Origin: Pseudomonadota bacterium
GTDB lineage: Bacteria; Desulfobacterota; SM23-61
Direction: 5' to 3'
Assembly (NCBI GenBank): GCA_018819135.1
Contig: JAHJQK010000165.1
Span: 1 to 32,356, forward strand
Length of the DNA: 32,356 nucleotides
In this document: positions 32,201 to 32,356 of the stretch, one piece after another
Layout: each line of letters opens with the position of its first letter
How positions within the stretch are numbered: the first letter of the stretch is position 1
Notes under the pieces: model-generated
The model's database searches: none
The model's input: the letters and a program-made list of their open reading frames with translations, nothing else
Told to the model about the DNA's origin: nothing
Position numbers and translations under genes: made by a program

Positions 32201-32356
32201 GAAGTTTTCCGGGCTTTTTCTGAAATTCCGCCATAAGGACGACAGGAGGGATGAGGGGAGGGGGTTTTAAAAGTTTTGAAAAACAGCGGCGTGCTTCTTA
32301 TGGAAAAAGGAATACCCGTTCGTTTTTCTCAGGGGATTTGAAGGAGAAGAGGGGGA

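Noticed and set aside
32201..32356. Possible gene start or RNA at the right edge
   Set aside because: No open frame with a good start, and no stable fold or known RNA motif was seen.

Overview
The window reads as chromosomal DNA of a free-living anaerobe, most likely a Desulfobacterota (deltaproteobacterial) lineage. This is inferred from gene content: [4Fe-4S] dehydratase-type flavoproteins, several CoA ligases, a Liv-type acid importer, a two-component thiolase and a DksA-type regulator. No rRNA, tRNA, CRISPR array or insertion sequence was seen, so the taxonomy is only a gene-content guess.

Region 1 (1-5838, + strand) is a decaying peptide/5-oxoproline locus. The solute-binding gene has an in-frame stop and apparent internal deletions, the first permease has a frameshift and a stop, and only the tail of the second permease is left. 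The two ATPase genes (dppD, dppF type) and pxpA are intact, but pxpB is cut to about 46 recognisable codons and pxpC is absent. Palindromic dispersed elements sit in the dppD-dppF and dppF-pxpA gaps. An intact two-ACT-domain protein follows.

Region 2 (5847-18383, - strand) is a 12.5 kb run of co-directional genes. In transcription order: TetR regulator, acyl-CoA ligase, LivG, LivF, LivJ, LivH, LivM, enoyl-CoA hydratase, SDR, a 4-hydroxybutyryl-CoA-dehydratase-type flavoprotein, a truncated CoA ligase, an SCP-x-type thiolase and its OB-fold/zinc-ribbon partner. Region 3 (18669-26978, + strand) is divergent from the TetR gene: a second dehydratase-type paralog, a UroD-fold protein, a terminator, an SDR, an FrdA/SdhA-fold flavoprotein with altered substrate motifs, a broken Fe-S oxidoreductase, 3-hydroxyacyl-CoA dehydrogenase and another CoA ligase. 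The intergenic region 18384-18668 holds two back-to-back promoter-like sequences on either side of one perfect 6-2-6 inverted repeat, the probable TetR operator. I infer one regulated system: import of an organic acid, CoA activation, dehydration, hydration, oxidation and thiolysis. The substrate is not readable from sequence.

Region 4 (27119-32138) is housekeeping and envelope/signalling: Der GTPase (+), then a convergent four-gene - strand operon of a DksA/TraR protein, an MBL-fold hydrolase, a LysM-FecR protein and a membrane Ser/Thr kinase whose CHASE2 sensor domain has lost most of its extracytoplasmic core. No gap between annotated features exceeds 300 bases. The largest are 1184-1383 (low-complexity, nothing coding), 18384-18668 (regulatory) and 32201-32356 (nothing recognised).
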